Notes: a model not told the origin generated them from the letters alone. DNA of 64,000 nt from Siniperca chuatsi (GCF_020085105.1 NC_058045.1:10309833-10373832), one strand, 5' to 3'. Numbered from the stretch's first letter, positions 36,401-47,584 are shown. A program made the numbers and translations.

Positions 36401-37645
36401 AAAAGCATCTTTTATGTCGACAAGCACACTTACATATCCAAGTTAAATTCACGAGACTGTGAGATCACCGTATGCGAAGAGACAGCAATGTGTTTATGAC
36501 ACGCTGTATCATAAAGGCAGGAGGAAATACTGCATCACCAGGGCTTGTGTGACAGTGATGTTGTCCAGACTGTTCCTCTGTGTTATGACTGAAGTCGAGG
36601 GGAAGGAGGGACCTTAAGGCTGAGCTGCATTAAGACTGAAACATGCTCAGAAGAAGTGCAGCCAATTTGGGACATGCAAAAGCAACAACCCTCAAACTGC
36701 AATTTAAAAACTGAAAGTTAAATCACCCTCTTTGATTCTGCCATAGATGAACCTGTTGATAGTAATAGTCTGAGTTTTCACCAACAAAAAAATACTGAAG
36801 ATCTGTTGATCAGATGATGAAAACCTCCCTGATTTTAATGACCTACTATTTTACTGAGACTCCACCAGAGACTGTCTGACACAAGCCTGCCAGTCAGTGC
36901 CTATTAATGTCTAAAAATGATCCCACAGGCTCTGAGGAGACCGGTTTTTACAGTCTGCTGCTCGCTGCTGTCCCTACAGTGTACGCCAGAGAGAGAAGCC
37001 TATAACTTACTAAATAGCCTGCATCAGTGCGGATGGCCCAGCCTAACTACCAACCGAACTGTGGCTGTCTACACAGGCCAGAAGTGCTGCGGCTGGGACT
37101 TCAGAAAACAAATCTGGAGTTGATAAAGTGACGGGTTTCGTTTAAGATACAGTAGCTGCTACGTTAAAAATCTACGTAAATGTTTAGATTAACTTTACAT
37201 TTTTACCTTCACGATAAGTTAACGTTAATGCTTCTTCGCTGTGAGGATCATTAACGGATAACCGTTGACGCTAGTTGAGCGACAGTTAGCAGCAACTCGG
37301 CGGTTAACTCATAAACACATATATTAACACAGTTGTTAACAGTTAAGAGAGTAACGTTAAGCTTCCTACCTGATGAAGCGCTGTCAGTCCGTCTATGTTG
37401 GCGTGGTTGATGTCAGCTCCCTGGCGGAGAAGAGCTGCCACCTCCTCCCGGTCTCCGGCGGAGCAGGCGGCCATAAACACGGCTCCTTGGGCGAATCGGA
37501 CTTTCGCCCGCCGCGTCACTGAACCGCTCAATGTTTCCCGGGCCTCCGATCCCGTCCGATCCGTCTCCGAGCCCAGCCATCGCTGTAGCTGATCCTGCCG
37601 TCGCTGTTTGGCAGCTTCGGACCGGGAAGCGTCAGTGGCCGCCAT
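22618..37645 (-). CDS. ppp1r12c: Protein phosphatase 1 regulatory subunit 12 (MYPT family), best match 12C
   Basis: This subunit targets PP1 to phosphorylated myosin light chain. Twenty-five exons fit in frame (909 aa): 37645-37370, 34151-34021, 33787-33669, 32639-32483, 32309-32165, 32066-31992, 31870-31791, 30487-30282, 30157-30048, 29947-29750, 29599-29517, 29418-29329, 29155-29054, 28966-28871, 28764-28674, 28562-28440, 28347-28245, 28132-28029, 27831-27772, 27688-27666, 27557-27494, 27371-27267, 25593-25543, 25309-25259, 22704-22618. KVRF at 48-51 is the PP1-docking motif, followed by ankyrin repeats ([38 protein letters not shown]). [10 protein letters not shown] and [20 protein letters not shown] carry the inhibitory Thr (T652). 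The C-terminus is a coiled coil ending [23 protein letters not shown] favours 12C over 12A/12B; the family is certain, the paralogue less so. The second inhibitory site is degenerate. Confidence 0.9.
23677..24900. mobile_element. Foldback MITE with long inverted repeats
   Basis: The ends are TTAAAGGAATAGTTTGACAT on the left and the reverse complement TTAAAGGAATAGTTCAACAT on the right; 26 of the outer 30 bases pair. Inner blocks are also inverted (AGAAGATCGATACCACT against AGTGGTATCAATCTTCT), so most of the element can fold on itself. A TTAA at each end may mark the target site. A hAT-like MITE is inserted at 23722-24251. It lies in the last ppp1r12c intron. Confidence 0.75.
23722..24251. mobile_element. 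hAT-like MITE with perfect 8-bp target duplication
   Basis: Starts CAGTGGTGGAAAGTAACATT and ends CTTCCTCCATCACTG. The flanks are TTTGCTTT at 23714-23721 and TTTGCTTT at 24252-24259, an exact 8-bp target-site duplication as hAT transposases make. It is 530 bp, has no coding capacity, and is inserted inside the foldback MITE. Confidence 0.85.
25482..25514. repeat. (CAA)n microsatellite
   Basis: About eleven ACA/CAA units in a ppp1r12c intron, ending 29 bases from the exon at 25543-25593. Confidence 0.9.
25885..26255. repeat. CT/GTCT-rich low-complexity tract
   Basis: About 370 bases of CTCT, GTCT and CACCCTCTGTCT units in a ppp1r12c intron. It yields long open frames of Ser, Leu, Cys and Val on one strand and Arg, Glu, Thr and Asp on the other. 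These are composition artefacts, not genes. The remainder of this intron (26256-27266) holds nothing recognised. Confidence 0.9.
27376..27427. repeat. (CA)26 microsatellite forming a 3' splice-site tract
   Basis: Uninterrupted CA run. On the gene strand it is (TG)26 ending in GTCAG directly before the exon at 27371-27267. It therefore occupies the position of the polypyrimidine tract of that exon. Confidence 0.9.
30825..31566. mobile_element. MITE-like element with TGTCCC/GGGACA termini
   Basis: Left end TGTGTCCCAACCACATACTA, right end CAGTATGAACCTGGGACACA. The termini are short inverted repeats and the flanking blocks (ACATACTATATACT on the left, ACTACATACTGAAAACAGTT on the right) resemble a repeat family common in fish. 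It lies in a ppp1r12c intron. The open frame at 30961-31320 lies inside and resembles no known protein. Confidence 0.5.
33330..33480. repeat. Degenerate dispersed teleost repeat
   Basis: AATCCTCACATTTGAGAAGC and GCTTGAAAAATTACATAAAC match blocks of a repeat family very common in fish genomes (the cattcatgatta/attaatcg family). A related fragment is at 44965-45200. It lies in a ppp1r12c intron. Confidence 0.45.
34935..35190. repeat. Dispersed teleost repeat (TTTCATGGAAATCCATCAAA type)
   Basis: Contains TCATGGAAATCCATCAAACA, TATTTCAGTCTGGACCACAG, GACCGACCAACATTGCCGTT and GCTTGCATGGCTAAAA. I recognise these as the consecutive blocks of a repeat seen very often in teleost introns. It lies in ppp1r12c intron 1 (34152-37369), which otherwise shows only simple repeats. 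Confidence 0.6.
36068..36107. repeat. (GAG)13 trinucleotide repeat
   Basis: About thirteen GAG units in ppp1r12c intron 1, followed near 36369 by a run of about 19 A. The poly-Glu and poly-Ser frames across it are not genes. Confidence 0.9.
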
Positions 37646-37648
37646 CTT
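37638..37648 (-). promoter_or_regulatory. YY1 site spanning the ppp1r12c start codon
   Basis: On the gene strand AAGATGGCGGC contains the ATG (37645-37643). This is the exact YY1 consensus found just downstream of the start site of many vertebrate promoters, where it often overlaps the first codon. The surrounding 37380-37700 is GC-rich with many CpGs, as expected for a CpG-island promoter. Confidence 0.5.
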
Positions 37649-40093
37649 CCCTGGTCTGTCCCGGACAAATTCAGCTCATGGTACGAGGAGAAGCGGAGTG
37701 ATTGGTTTGGATTGAGCCTCCCCCGGGCGGTGCCCCCTGGTGGACAGATACTGGAAACGAAGCCGTGAACTTCAGCGCGAACTTCTGACTGAGTGGCAGT
37801 CACAGGCTGCCTTCAAGTGCTACTCGGAAATTCCTACTTCAGTGTATTTTCCTCACAATACTAAAAATAGATATTACAACTGTCATTTTCTCGTAGGCTA
37901 GGCTATGACTTACAAGACAATGATAAATAACAATAACAACAATAATCCTACAAAAATTTGAGTGCAGACAAATAACCCTAATAAATGATTCATGATTTTT
38001 TTTTTTTAAATTACATTTTTCACTACTTTGGTATATTTCATTTTAGTATATTTTATTTTAGGCGACATGAGCACTATACCATTTCAGGACCCAAATTCTC
38101 AATATTTAATATTTTAATAGTTTGTTTCCCTATTTTGTATTTATATAATGTGTTCATGTGCTTTGTGTTTTTATCTTGCCTTTTGTGTACTGCTACATAA
38201 TCAATTGTCCTTTGGGGACAAATAAAGTGACTGATCGATTGACTGATTATTTTGAAGACACACTTGTAAAAAAGTACCAACTAGTCCGCATGAAAACACA
38301 CACACAAATACGGGTAAAATGACTTTTGTGCCTGGGTGAGAATCACAATAAAGCAGTTTACTTTGAATGAATCAAAATACATATGTTTTACAATAAATAG
38401 CCCTACCGAACACATATCACATACTCTCAACCCTAAAACTTCAGAGGCGGACTAGTATAAATAAAATACTATTTGAGCAAACATAGTATTGAGAGTTGCT
38501 CCGTAGTACCAATTTTTCCGACATCACTTGAAGGCATTGTCACGAACTTTATGGATCATGACGTCGGTAAAAATCTCTGTAACTGAACAATCGAGTTCAA
38601 CAAACATTTCGTCTTTGCTTGTTTGATAGCAGGACTCCCTGAGTTTATCAGGGACTTCCGGTTAAACAGCTTTCGCAACAGGTCATACCTGATAAGACTG
38701 CGCGTGATGAGTTTTGTTATGATTTGTGAGCAGGAGATGACTTCTCTGCTGAGGGGATTCCCGATATGCGCCTCTAGTGTTGACAGTCTGGTCTGCAGTA
38801 AATCCTTTTTGTTACAATGGCAGCACTTGTTGCCATCTCCTTGATATTGATTTATTGAGTTAAGTTAATAGATTTGTTTGTTTTAGAGAAGAACATACAT
38901 TTTCACAGCAATGAGAAAACACTCATAATCTGCAGTTAACGTAAAACAATACCAGTTTATTTAATGATCACATACATATTATTCCCTGCAACATTTTGAC
39001 AGTATGTTAAATTTACTTGCCAATTATTTCATCGAAGTTTAAGGCACTTGGGGCTCGATCGCAGTTAGAATTTCTTGTAGTACACAGTACAAGAGAAGTA
39101 TTTAAACACGTAGGTTATTACCTACGAACCTCATCTGATGTCATATAGTCACATCAAATGACAAAGTGCAATTCAGATTAAACTGATTCTTTGATTAATA
39201 AAAAAAATCACATTTTTGATTTATGCATTAAAATGTAACATTTATATTAAAACATCAAAATCATTGATTCATTCAAAGATTTTTAAGCTGAAATTCAATA
39301 CAATGGGGATTTAAAATGAAATCTAAAAGAGTTGTAACTTACATGAAAGTAAATCAAGATGACAGAAACTAGTTTCTATGATTGGGACAACAGAGCAAGG
39401 TAGTTTTGTATTTTACATATAAATAATTGTAAATACATAAGACATTCTTACAAACCTAGAAACATTAAGACCATATATTTTTTTTAACAATACTGCATTG
39501 ACACTTGCATCAAATGAATGGAGTAACAACCTATAACAAACAGACTGGTGCGTGTGTCCACTGTTTTCCCTCCTCCAGTCCTTCACTGCCTGTGTGGCAG
39601 AAGTGACTAAGAGCCCATAACCGGATGCAGCAGGAACACTGTGCTTAACTACTGGTCTGACTACATTCCACTAAAAACATGAACACTCGCCTATTTTAAC
39701 CGCTTATGCTACTTCATGTGCGCATTTTTGTTTAAAATGTCCTGTAATTCAAGTTTGTACATGACCGTTTGAAGTTTAAATGCACTTCTGTACACCTGCA
39801 GACATACTGTGTCTATGGGCTTGCCTGATTACACTGTAAAACTTATTTCAGTGTCATGCATTAGTCAAATATTTAATACACAGTAAGTGTACAAATGGTA
39901 AATGATTACTTTTTCCAACCACTATACAAAGGGGCTGATTAGATTACAAATGTCTTCCTGGCAGCTTAGAAATATCAAAATGTCAGGGTGTAAACAGATA
40001 TTAAAATCTGATTTAAATTCTTTTAAAATGTTTCTGGATCTAGAATAAGTACGCCTGAACCTCAGTGCTGCAGCAGAAACCTGTCAGAAGCTC
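37646..40093. other. ppp1r12c-pnpla2 interval
   Basis: This holds the ppp1r12c promoter (37650-37800), a LINE 3'-tail relic at 38195-38248 and the pnpla2 3'UTR (from 40093 downwards, with AATAAA on the minus strand at 38956-38961). A CpG-bearing stretch at 38440-38860 has an open frame (38623-38844) that I do not recognise. Confidence 0.45.
38195..38248 (+). mobile_element. LINE 3'-tail relic
   Basis: CAATTGTCCTTTGGGGACAA followed by ATAAAGTGACTGATCGATTG resembles the 3' end of teleost LINEs (a short hairpin, AATAAAGT, then a tandem TGATT-type tail). No coding part remains. Confidence 0.45.
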
Positions 40094-43000
40094 TTAGGAG
40101 CTGCTGATGTCTTCTCCAGAGTCGACAGCAGGTGCAATATTAAGACAACCTCTGTGCATTGTGAGGCCTTCTGGGGAGATGGATGGAGGGCTCTTATCTG
40201 GTGACATCGGTTCAGCTTTGAAGGAGCCCTGCAGGTCCATGTTGATACACAGCACCCCAGACAACAGCTGCCTCTTGTACTGATCGAGACGCATGAACAC
40301 ATCCAGGACTGATGAACTGCTCCCATTCACCCAGGTGGGAATCAGGATGGTGGAGCTGATCTGGGATTGGAGGGACTCGTAGTGTTGCAGCTCCAGCTGA
40401 CAGGAAAACCTAGAGTAAGCATTAGCAGCATGCAGCGGCTTTAATCATTATTTTTATAACAATGTATCAAATGACAATGTGAAAGGGGTCACTCGTGGTG
40501 ATGAAACTACAGAGAATTATCACTTGACTCTGCAGCTCCCCTCTGCTTTACGTAGGTTTATAGTGCATTCCAGCTCATTATTTAGCTGTCTGGCCCTCAA
40601 CTTACTGCTCTCATAGTCGTTTTTTTAGACACAGCAGGCAGCTGTTCTCAGAGAAAAAGCGCTAAAAACCCACTGTACACTAACAGCTCAGCACCAAACA
40701 GCAGACAGACAAAGTTAGCGGCGAGCTGGTGAACATAGTGGAGCATTTAGTAGCTAAAGAGGCACATATTTCCCTCAGGGGTTGGTGGAGACAGAACTAA
40801 ATGCAGAGCGAATATAGGACTTATATTCATCGGGTGGCCAGAAACAAGGCTCCAAATGAATTATAATGTTGCTCCATAACTGCTGGATGTGTAAATAAGC
40901 AACTGTTTGCTAACAAATTCGACTTATCAACTTAAAAGATGATGATATGTCAATGTTGTGTTTTTACAACTTGTTTCTGCCGCCCCTAAGTGGCCAAAAA
41001 AAGTTATTGCAGGTTTAACCATGTTCACATACTGTAGACAGCAGCGAGCAGCTAGATCAATCGTGGAGCGTATAGACCTGACATTTAACGTATTCTGGCA
41101 TGATTGGACGTTAAAAGTTGCCTTAAAAGTCTAACAGTCTAAGTTGTATGTCTGTGTAATTACACCTACCTGGCAGATACATGCTGAGAAATGCTTTTGG
41201 AGGCCTGTCGAAGAACATGCTGTAGGACTTTTAATATTTGCTCTCGAATCCACCCGACATCTTCTTGCACATCTGGCAGCCACTCCAGAAGTCTACACAT
41301 GGTATACACCCCTGTTAGTCAATTCAATGTCTTTATCTCCAACAGTGTTACAAGATAGTCGGTTCCATTAATCAATAAAAACATTCTAAAATTATATTCA
41401 AAATAGTGCAATGACTTTTGCTGCACACAAAATACACATTTAAGATCCAAGTAGACAAGTAGACATACAGAAGTAGTACTGTACTGTACTGTAGTACTAT
41501 TCTGAGTGCATATCAAGTAATAAGGAGGAAATGGGACCAGATGTAACTAAGTCCTACAGTACCTGAGAGTCAAGGACATCACAGACTCCAGCGGGAGAGT
41601 GTAGGGGAGCATCATGGCTGAGGCCATCCTCACAGGAAGCGTGTTGCTTAGCGACTGCACCAGGCTCCTCCTCTCCATGCAGGCCTCAACTAGAGCTGCA
41701 GAGGGAGGCAAAGAGGATCGCAACGGTTACCTAAAACTATTCATAGAATGAACCTGCTTTATGCAGCAGTATAAATGAGCTAAAAAGGAGACATGTTACA
41801 AAATATATATCAAATTAAACATTTTACTACCGTGAGCATAATAGTAATTTCTCTCTCATTGATACACAGAAGTTGTGGCTCTATTTCGATCCATGTTTGA
41901 AAAGAGAAATACTATCCAATGGAAAGTGGGTCAAACAACTACCCACCATGGGAGTGATAGTACTGTTCCAACACCAACTAATTTGTATGCATTACCTCAG
42001 AGGACCATACTTTACATTATAACTGACCATTATCCAAAGCATCTTATAGTGTTCTGAATTTTTAATATATTTATCCTACCATCCAGGCAGCCACTGGTTC
42101 TGGTTTAGTATGAAAATCAACTTGGAGTAACTTGATACTTGCTTGAGTTAATCTGGGGAGATTAATCTTAAACTAAACTCTTCATCCTAATGGACTCAAC
42201 TCTTCAACTGCAGAAATGAAGATGTAGAAAAGTCTTCAACAAATGTGTCGCTATTCATTTAAAAAGGCTTCACTGAGTGTCTGTTGAGGTTTCATGGGCT
42301 CAACTCGACTTTGCTTTAGTTTGGCAATCCATCAAATTAAACACCATGTCTGTAATTATTGTTACCATTATCTTTGCATTGTAATACAGTGTGACCTTTT
42401 CAAATCAATCTGCCCTTTTAATTTTATTTATCTGCAAACATATGTGAACATGATGTTAAACTATGATGGATTATATGACTCAAGCAAGTTGTAACTTGCA
42501 AGTGTGTAACTTTTTACATGGAAATTAATGGAAACCAATCCCTGCCTACAAAGGGAAACAAACTCTAAACCACTACTGCATGCGGTGGATGGTCAGTGGA
42601 AGACAAACCGTTCTTTATGGGTTGACAAAATTCTCCTACGTCTTAAGATAAATACCCAGTGAAGTATCTGAAACATGCATTTTCACAAAGCTACAGCAGG
42701 GCTGTTTTTCTTAGCCCAAGAAAAGTTGACGTTATGGAGATACATGGTTTTCACAGGACAGTGACAATAGGTGAGAAATTAAACTATTCCCTCTCTTTGC
42801 ATTTCCTTTCATTTGTTCTTCTGTAATGTTATGTTACCTTTGTGCAGGTTGGGTGGAAGGTGTTCTAAGATATTCTCCTCTATTGACGAACTGCAATTAA
42901 GCATCACTGCTCCCTCTTCCACACGTGGCTTTTCCTCCTCTTCATCACTTGTATTGTCCTCCTCATCATCATTATAATCCTCACTTTCTTCGCCATTAGC

Positions 43001-46000
43001 TAGCAGGGGTCTGTCTGTGTGAGGTCCGTTGTAATTAAGCAATCCTGAAAACAGACACAAATGTGAAAGCATTTTTAAAAAAATCTGTGATCAATGGTGA
43101 GATAATTTCTTAATTAGTTAAATTATTCAATTAGTTTATAATAATCAACAATTATGTCAAACCATGTTGATTATGTGGTTACAAATAGCCAATCTAATCA
43201 CAAGCAAAAGTCTATTGATTAGGTGATATGTGGTCACAGGAAGCACAGTTCTGATAGCATATCAGGATGATACTGCGTGAACATACTAATCAATTAGGCT
43301 TGCCGATATCGACTTGATTCTTTTAAACAGAGCACAACATAATTTGAAGGTCAGAAATAAAAAGCAAACCACTGTTTCTTACCATTCTTCTTCAAAAAAT
43401 GCAGAGCATCTTGATATCCCTGCTTACACATGGCCTTCATAACCTGCACTCAAAACAAACACATACATTCATTGAGTCAAAGAAGTCCACTGAGTTCACT
43501 CAAGTTCATCTGAGCCAATCAATTTATCTGTGTGTGTGTGTGTGTGTGTGTGTGTATGGATCAGGAAGGTTATAATCAAGTGACCCACCATTGGGTCTGG
43601 GGGGAAAAGTGCCCTGGAGACTCGGTAGAGGTTGGTGAGAGTGAACTGGATGCTTGTGTTGGTGAATCGCAGCTCGTGTATGTTGGTCGAGGTGTCTCGG
43701 GGGCAGATGTCGCTCTCTCCAGAGAACGGGGACACGGTGATGGTATTTTTCAGCTCATACTGAGGCAGGTTGTCTGAGATTCCTCCATCCACATATCGCT
43801 GAATGATAAAAGATTAACATCAGCATCAGAACAAACAGAAAAAGATAACTTATTGCAGTATTTCCTCAAAATATTGACTGTAAATCCTTTGAGGGCATTG
43901 AAGGATATTTGGCCACAGAGCAATCTTCACACAGGATATGATAATAGTGACATCATATCCTGTGTATTGATTAATGTTTGTTTTTACTGAAGCTGGTGAA
44001 CTTTTAAACTTGATGTGCGTGTCAACAGATAAGATCAATCAGTTTTTTTTTTTTATTTGACCCAGTGAGGGTAGTGAGGGGACAGAACAACATTAAAGCC
44101 TGTGCCAACATGGTCACATTTGGCTCTGCCACTCTCAAATGTTGGTCACAAGCCCTGCATACACACAGAAGCATGTAAGCTCTTAAAACCCATCACAAAG
44201 GCCACAGAGGGAGGGCGAGAGCGCTGGTATTGCTCAATAATATTTCCCAGAAAACCTTTGCGCTAGAAACATGCCCAGCATAAAAATACAAGTTCTACTT
44301 TCCCCTTTAGTGTGAGATCTCTGACAAACATTAACTCCTGGGGAATTTCATAATCATTGTTTCCACACATGTGCCATTCAGAACAAACACATTCTTGAGG
44401 AAGGGAGGGCTCTGATGGGGGCAGTTACAGAAAAAAGCGCCAAAAGAAACAACAAAACAAAATGAGAGGAAATACAGTACATGGTTCAATCAAAGCAGCA
44501 AGGTAGACCGCATCCATGGAAATTATAAAGGTTATTTCTTGTCATTAGACCAAATATAGTATAACATGAGGACAGTGCACACATGCTGAATAATATTGAA
44601 TCTACTCACCACTCCTTGGAGTGTAGGAGGAATGAGGCCACAATACACTGGGATGTAGGCACTGCAGACACATGCCTGGTTTACAAAAGAGATAATATAA
44701 GACACATTGTTGACAAATATTGACAAATTGTTGGAGGTGGAATTAACTCAGACAAAACTAAAATTATGTGAAAAAGACATTGTAATATTACAGTAGGGAT
44801 ATAGTGCTATTATATTGGTATTACAGTGTAAAACTTCATATTACTAATTATTGCGATGTCATGTCATGATGTAACTTAAATGCTCGTAAAGGATGCATTA
44901 CAGTTTATTACATTTTCTTATTACATTACTGTAGCGGAGTCAAATAAACAGTCAGTGCTTATCATTAGTGCTGCCACAAACAACTGCTTTCATTATCGAT
45001 GAATCTGTGACTATTTTTTTGATTAATGAATTAATTGTTTTGTCTATAAAATGTCAGAAAATAGTTCAAATATATAGTTAGAATTTTCTTTTGTCTGACC
45101 AACACTCACCTTTGAGAGGCTGAAACCAGAGAATATTTGGCATTTTCTCTTGATAATTGACATAATTGATAAATCAACTAATCGTTTCAGATCTAAAATC
45201 AACAATAATATCCACAATTCTCACAATGTAAATGGCTTCTGAAAGAACCCATGGGTATCCCCAAAATACTGTCACATTATCAGTATTGACGTATTAAATC
45301 AACTGTATCCTGACATCTGATTTCTTTAATATCAACCAACTATACTGCAAAATATTGCGGGAAAATATATTCAGACTGAATGCACACCTGCACCAGCTCC
45401 TCCTTGTTGTTGAAGTGTGACACCAGGACATTTTCTCCATCTGTCACTCGGGTGAGAGAGATTCCTAACCGCCCGTTGGCCTGATGGTGGCAATCAGCTG
45501 GCAGAGTGCGCCGCAGCATGTGACGCACGATCTTCACCAGGTTAAAGGAAGGATGCATGGGTCCAAGGAACCGCTTCCTCGCTTCTTTGGCCACATCGAT
45601 GATACTTGCACCGGCCTCTCCTGTGAAGACATTAAGACATTGTTATAGTAAATGATTCGATAAAGAGAAGATAGAACTTTGTTCATCCCGAAGGAAGTTG
45701 TTGGGATGAATAAAGTTCCTCGTGCAACTGTACTTTGTGTACATAATAAAATCAGGAATTGCAGCTTCAATTAAGTAGGATTTTGATTAGCTATTGTACT
45801 GAACTATGTTTGGAAAAGAAATGGTTATGATCAGGATGCCATATTGGTCCTTTGATAGTGGTTTACGTAACTACCAGTGGTGGAAAGTAACTAAAGTTTG
45901 AGGTACTTTACTTGAGTATTTCCATTTTATGCTACTTTATTCTTTTACTCTACTACAATTCAGAAGGAAATATTGTTCTTTTACTCCACTACTTTTATCT

Positions 46001-47192
46001 GGCAGATGCAGCTACTAGTTACTTTGTAGATTAACATATAAAACATGTGCTCAGTTTATGAAAATAGTTACACTGTTAAAGATTAAACTATTCAACAGTA
46101 TATAATTTAATTAAAATTAACTACACTGTTACAGTTACATTGTTATACCACTGCAATGTAACTAAGTACATTTCCTCAAGTGCTGTAATTAAACACAGTT
46201 TTTGTACTTTACTTGAGTATTTCCATTTTATGTTACTTTATACTTGTACTCCACTGCATTTTGGAAACCAATGTTGTACTTTTTACTCCACTGCATTTAT
46301 TTGACAGCATTGGTTACTAGTTACTTTGCAGATTCAGATTATTAATACAAAATGTAAATCAACTAATAAATTAGGATGTATTATTATGGACTGAGGCATC
46401 TGGGAGTATATAAAGTAATTAAAACCAGCTCCACCTTTACCAGCTGCAACATTAGTGATGCTCACACCTTATTTGCATCACTAATTATAATCCAGTGATA
46501 TAATATATAGTATTCTGGAATGGACCATTCTGCATAATGAGTACTTTACTTTTGGTACTTAAAGTATTTTTGATGCTGATACTTGTCTACTTTCACTTCA
46601 GTAAGATTCTGAATGCAGGACTTTTACTTGTAAAAGTATTTCTACACTGTGGTATTGCTACTTTTACTTAAGTAAAAGATGTGAGTACTTCTTCAACCAC
46701 TGCACCGCTGTAAAAGGGGGTGATTTTGCATAATGTCCGCTTCCAAGACTTTACATTTTTCTGTTAATACTAATTACTTTACTTAAGTTAAAATTTTAGT
46801 GTAGGACTTTTACTTGTTACAGGGCATGTTTACAGTGCAATCTGAGTAATTCTTCCACCACTGGTAATTACATAGAGATGGTACTCGTACTTAAGCAGTT
46901 TACAGCACAAGCAATTTAAACTTAATACTTCAGTTTAGTACCCCAGTAGTCTTTTAAGACCCTGAGGAACTACCGGAAATGCTTAAATATCCAAAAGATA
47001 CGTACCAAGACATACTCCAGTGACCAGTGCAGTGGCAGTGAGAGCTCCAGCTGATGCCCCATATATGTGCTTGGCGTTTAGCACCAGAAAAGGAGCATTT
47101 TCCACCAGACAGCTGGCAACACCGACGTGGTAGATACCGAGGAAGCCACAACCTGCAAAGGAGATGTTCCACGGGGAGTCTAAAGGAAACAT
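40094..47192 (-). CDS. pnpla2: Adipose triglyceride lipase (patatin-like phospholipase 2)
   Basis: ATGL does the first step of triglyceride lipolysis on lipid droplets. Nine exons fit in frame: 47192-47006, 45620-45388, 44675-44610, 43798-43589, 43443-43383, 43044-42838, 41695-41563, 41292-41170, 40409-40094. They give 511 residues; human has 504. The patatin domain shows the Gly-rich oxyanion loop GCGFLG, the nucleophile motif GASAG (Ser47) and DGG (Asp166), at the same numbers as in human. An acidic stretch ([16 protein letters not shown]) follows the catalytic half. The C-terminal part keeps [19 protein letters not shown] and the KRQLL segment but lacks the basic phosphosite motif of mammals. 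The start was chosen by homology ([14 protein letters not shown]); the frame is open further upstream. The gene is divergent from pidd1. Confidence 0.96.
40479..41022 (+). mobile_element. MITE copy related to 13390-13983
   Basis: GCAACATTATAATTCATTTG-type and ACATCCAGCAGTTATGGAGC blocks appear here in reverse complement to the copy in pgghg. The element ends near CCTAAGTGGCCAAAAAAAGT. It lies in the last pnpla2 intron. Confidence 0.65.
43529..43555. repeat. (TG)n microsatellite
   Basis: About 13 TG units in a pnpla2 intron, 34 bases beyond the donor of the exon at 43589-43798. Confidence 0.9.
44965..45200. repeat. Degenerate dispersed teleost repeat
   Basis: Inverted ends GTGCTGCCACAAACAACTGC and TCAACTAATCGTTTCAGATC, with TTTTGTCTATAAAATGTCAG between, fit a repeat family common in fish genomes. 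It lies in a pnpla2 intron. Confidence 0.5.
45875..46863. mobile_element. hAT-like MITE with nested second copy
   Basis: Left end CAGTGGTGGAAAGTAACTAA, right end ATTCTTCCACCACTG. The flanks GTAACTAC (45867-45874) and GTAATTAC (46864-46871) match at 7 of 8 bases, as expected of an old hAT target duplication. A second copy of the same family begins near 46145 (AACTAAGTACATTTCCTCAA) and ends near 46703 (CTTCTTCAACCACTG), inserted in the first. It lies in pnpla2 intron 1. Confidence 0.75.
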
Positions 47193-47220
47193 AACGTTAC
47201 CGGTGACCGTCCGCGACTGT

Positions 47221-47252
47221 GTCAAGTGGGGCTAAGGTCAAGTGGGGCTAAG
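47221..47252. repeat. 16-bp tandem duplication at the pnpla2 5'UTR acceptor
   Basis: GTCAAGTGGGGCTAAG occurs twice head to tail (47221-47236 and 47237-47252). On the gene strand it ends in CCCCACTTGACACAG, a plausible 3' splice site for the exon carrying the start codon. Confidence 0.8.
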
Positions 47253-47540
47253 GTCGCTATTAACGGCTACAAAAGAACCAAAACTTCTCCTGTTAAAGCT
47301 GAACACTGTTAATATTTTGTTATGCCTCTTTACATGCTGTCTTTAGGATAATGGACTTTATCTGCTAACTGTTTTTAGCTTCGGTAGAGGTCACTTTTTT
47401 CGTTGCCGGTTGAAAATACAAAACGTCCCTTATGCTGTCGCTAAACCCCGTTAGTAAATGCTTTAATTAAAAACAGCCCTAAGCTAGTTAAATAGCTATG
47501 TGGCGAACCACGGGGAGTTGTTGTTATTTCACCTACCTAC

Positions 47541-47580
47541 TTGTGGTTGGTGTGCATTGGGAAGAGGGCGCAGAGCAAAC
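47541..47580 (-). other. pnpla2: Candidate noncoding first exon of pnpla2
   Basis: The minus strand has a strong donor, CACAAG then GTAGGTAGGT, at 47541/47540, about 350 bases upstream of the start codon. It would join to the acceptor near 47218. The 5' end is not known; it must lie close to the CCAAT cluster. This exon is inferred from splice signals only. Confidence 0.4.
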
Positions 47581-47584
47581 TGGC

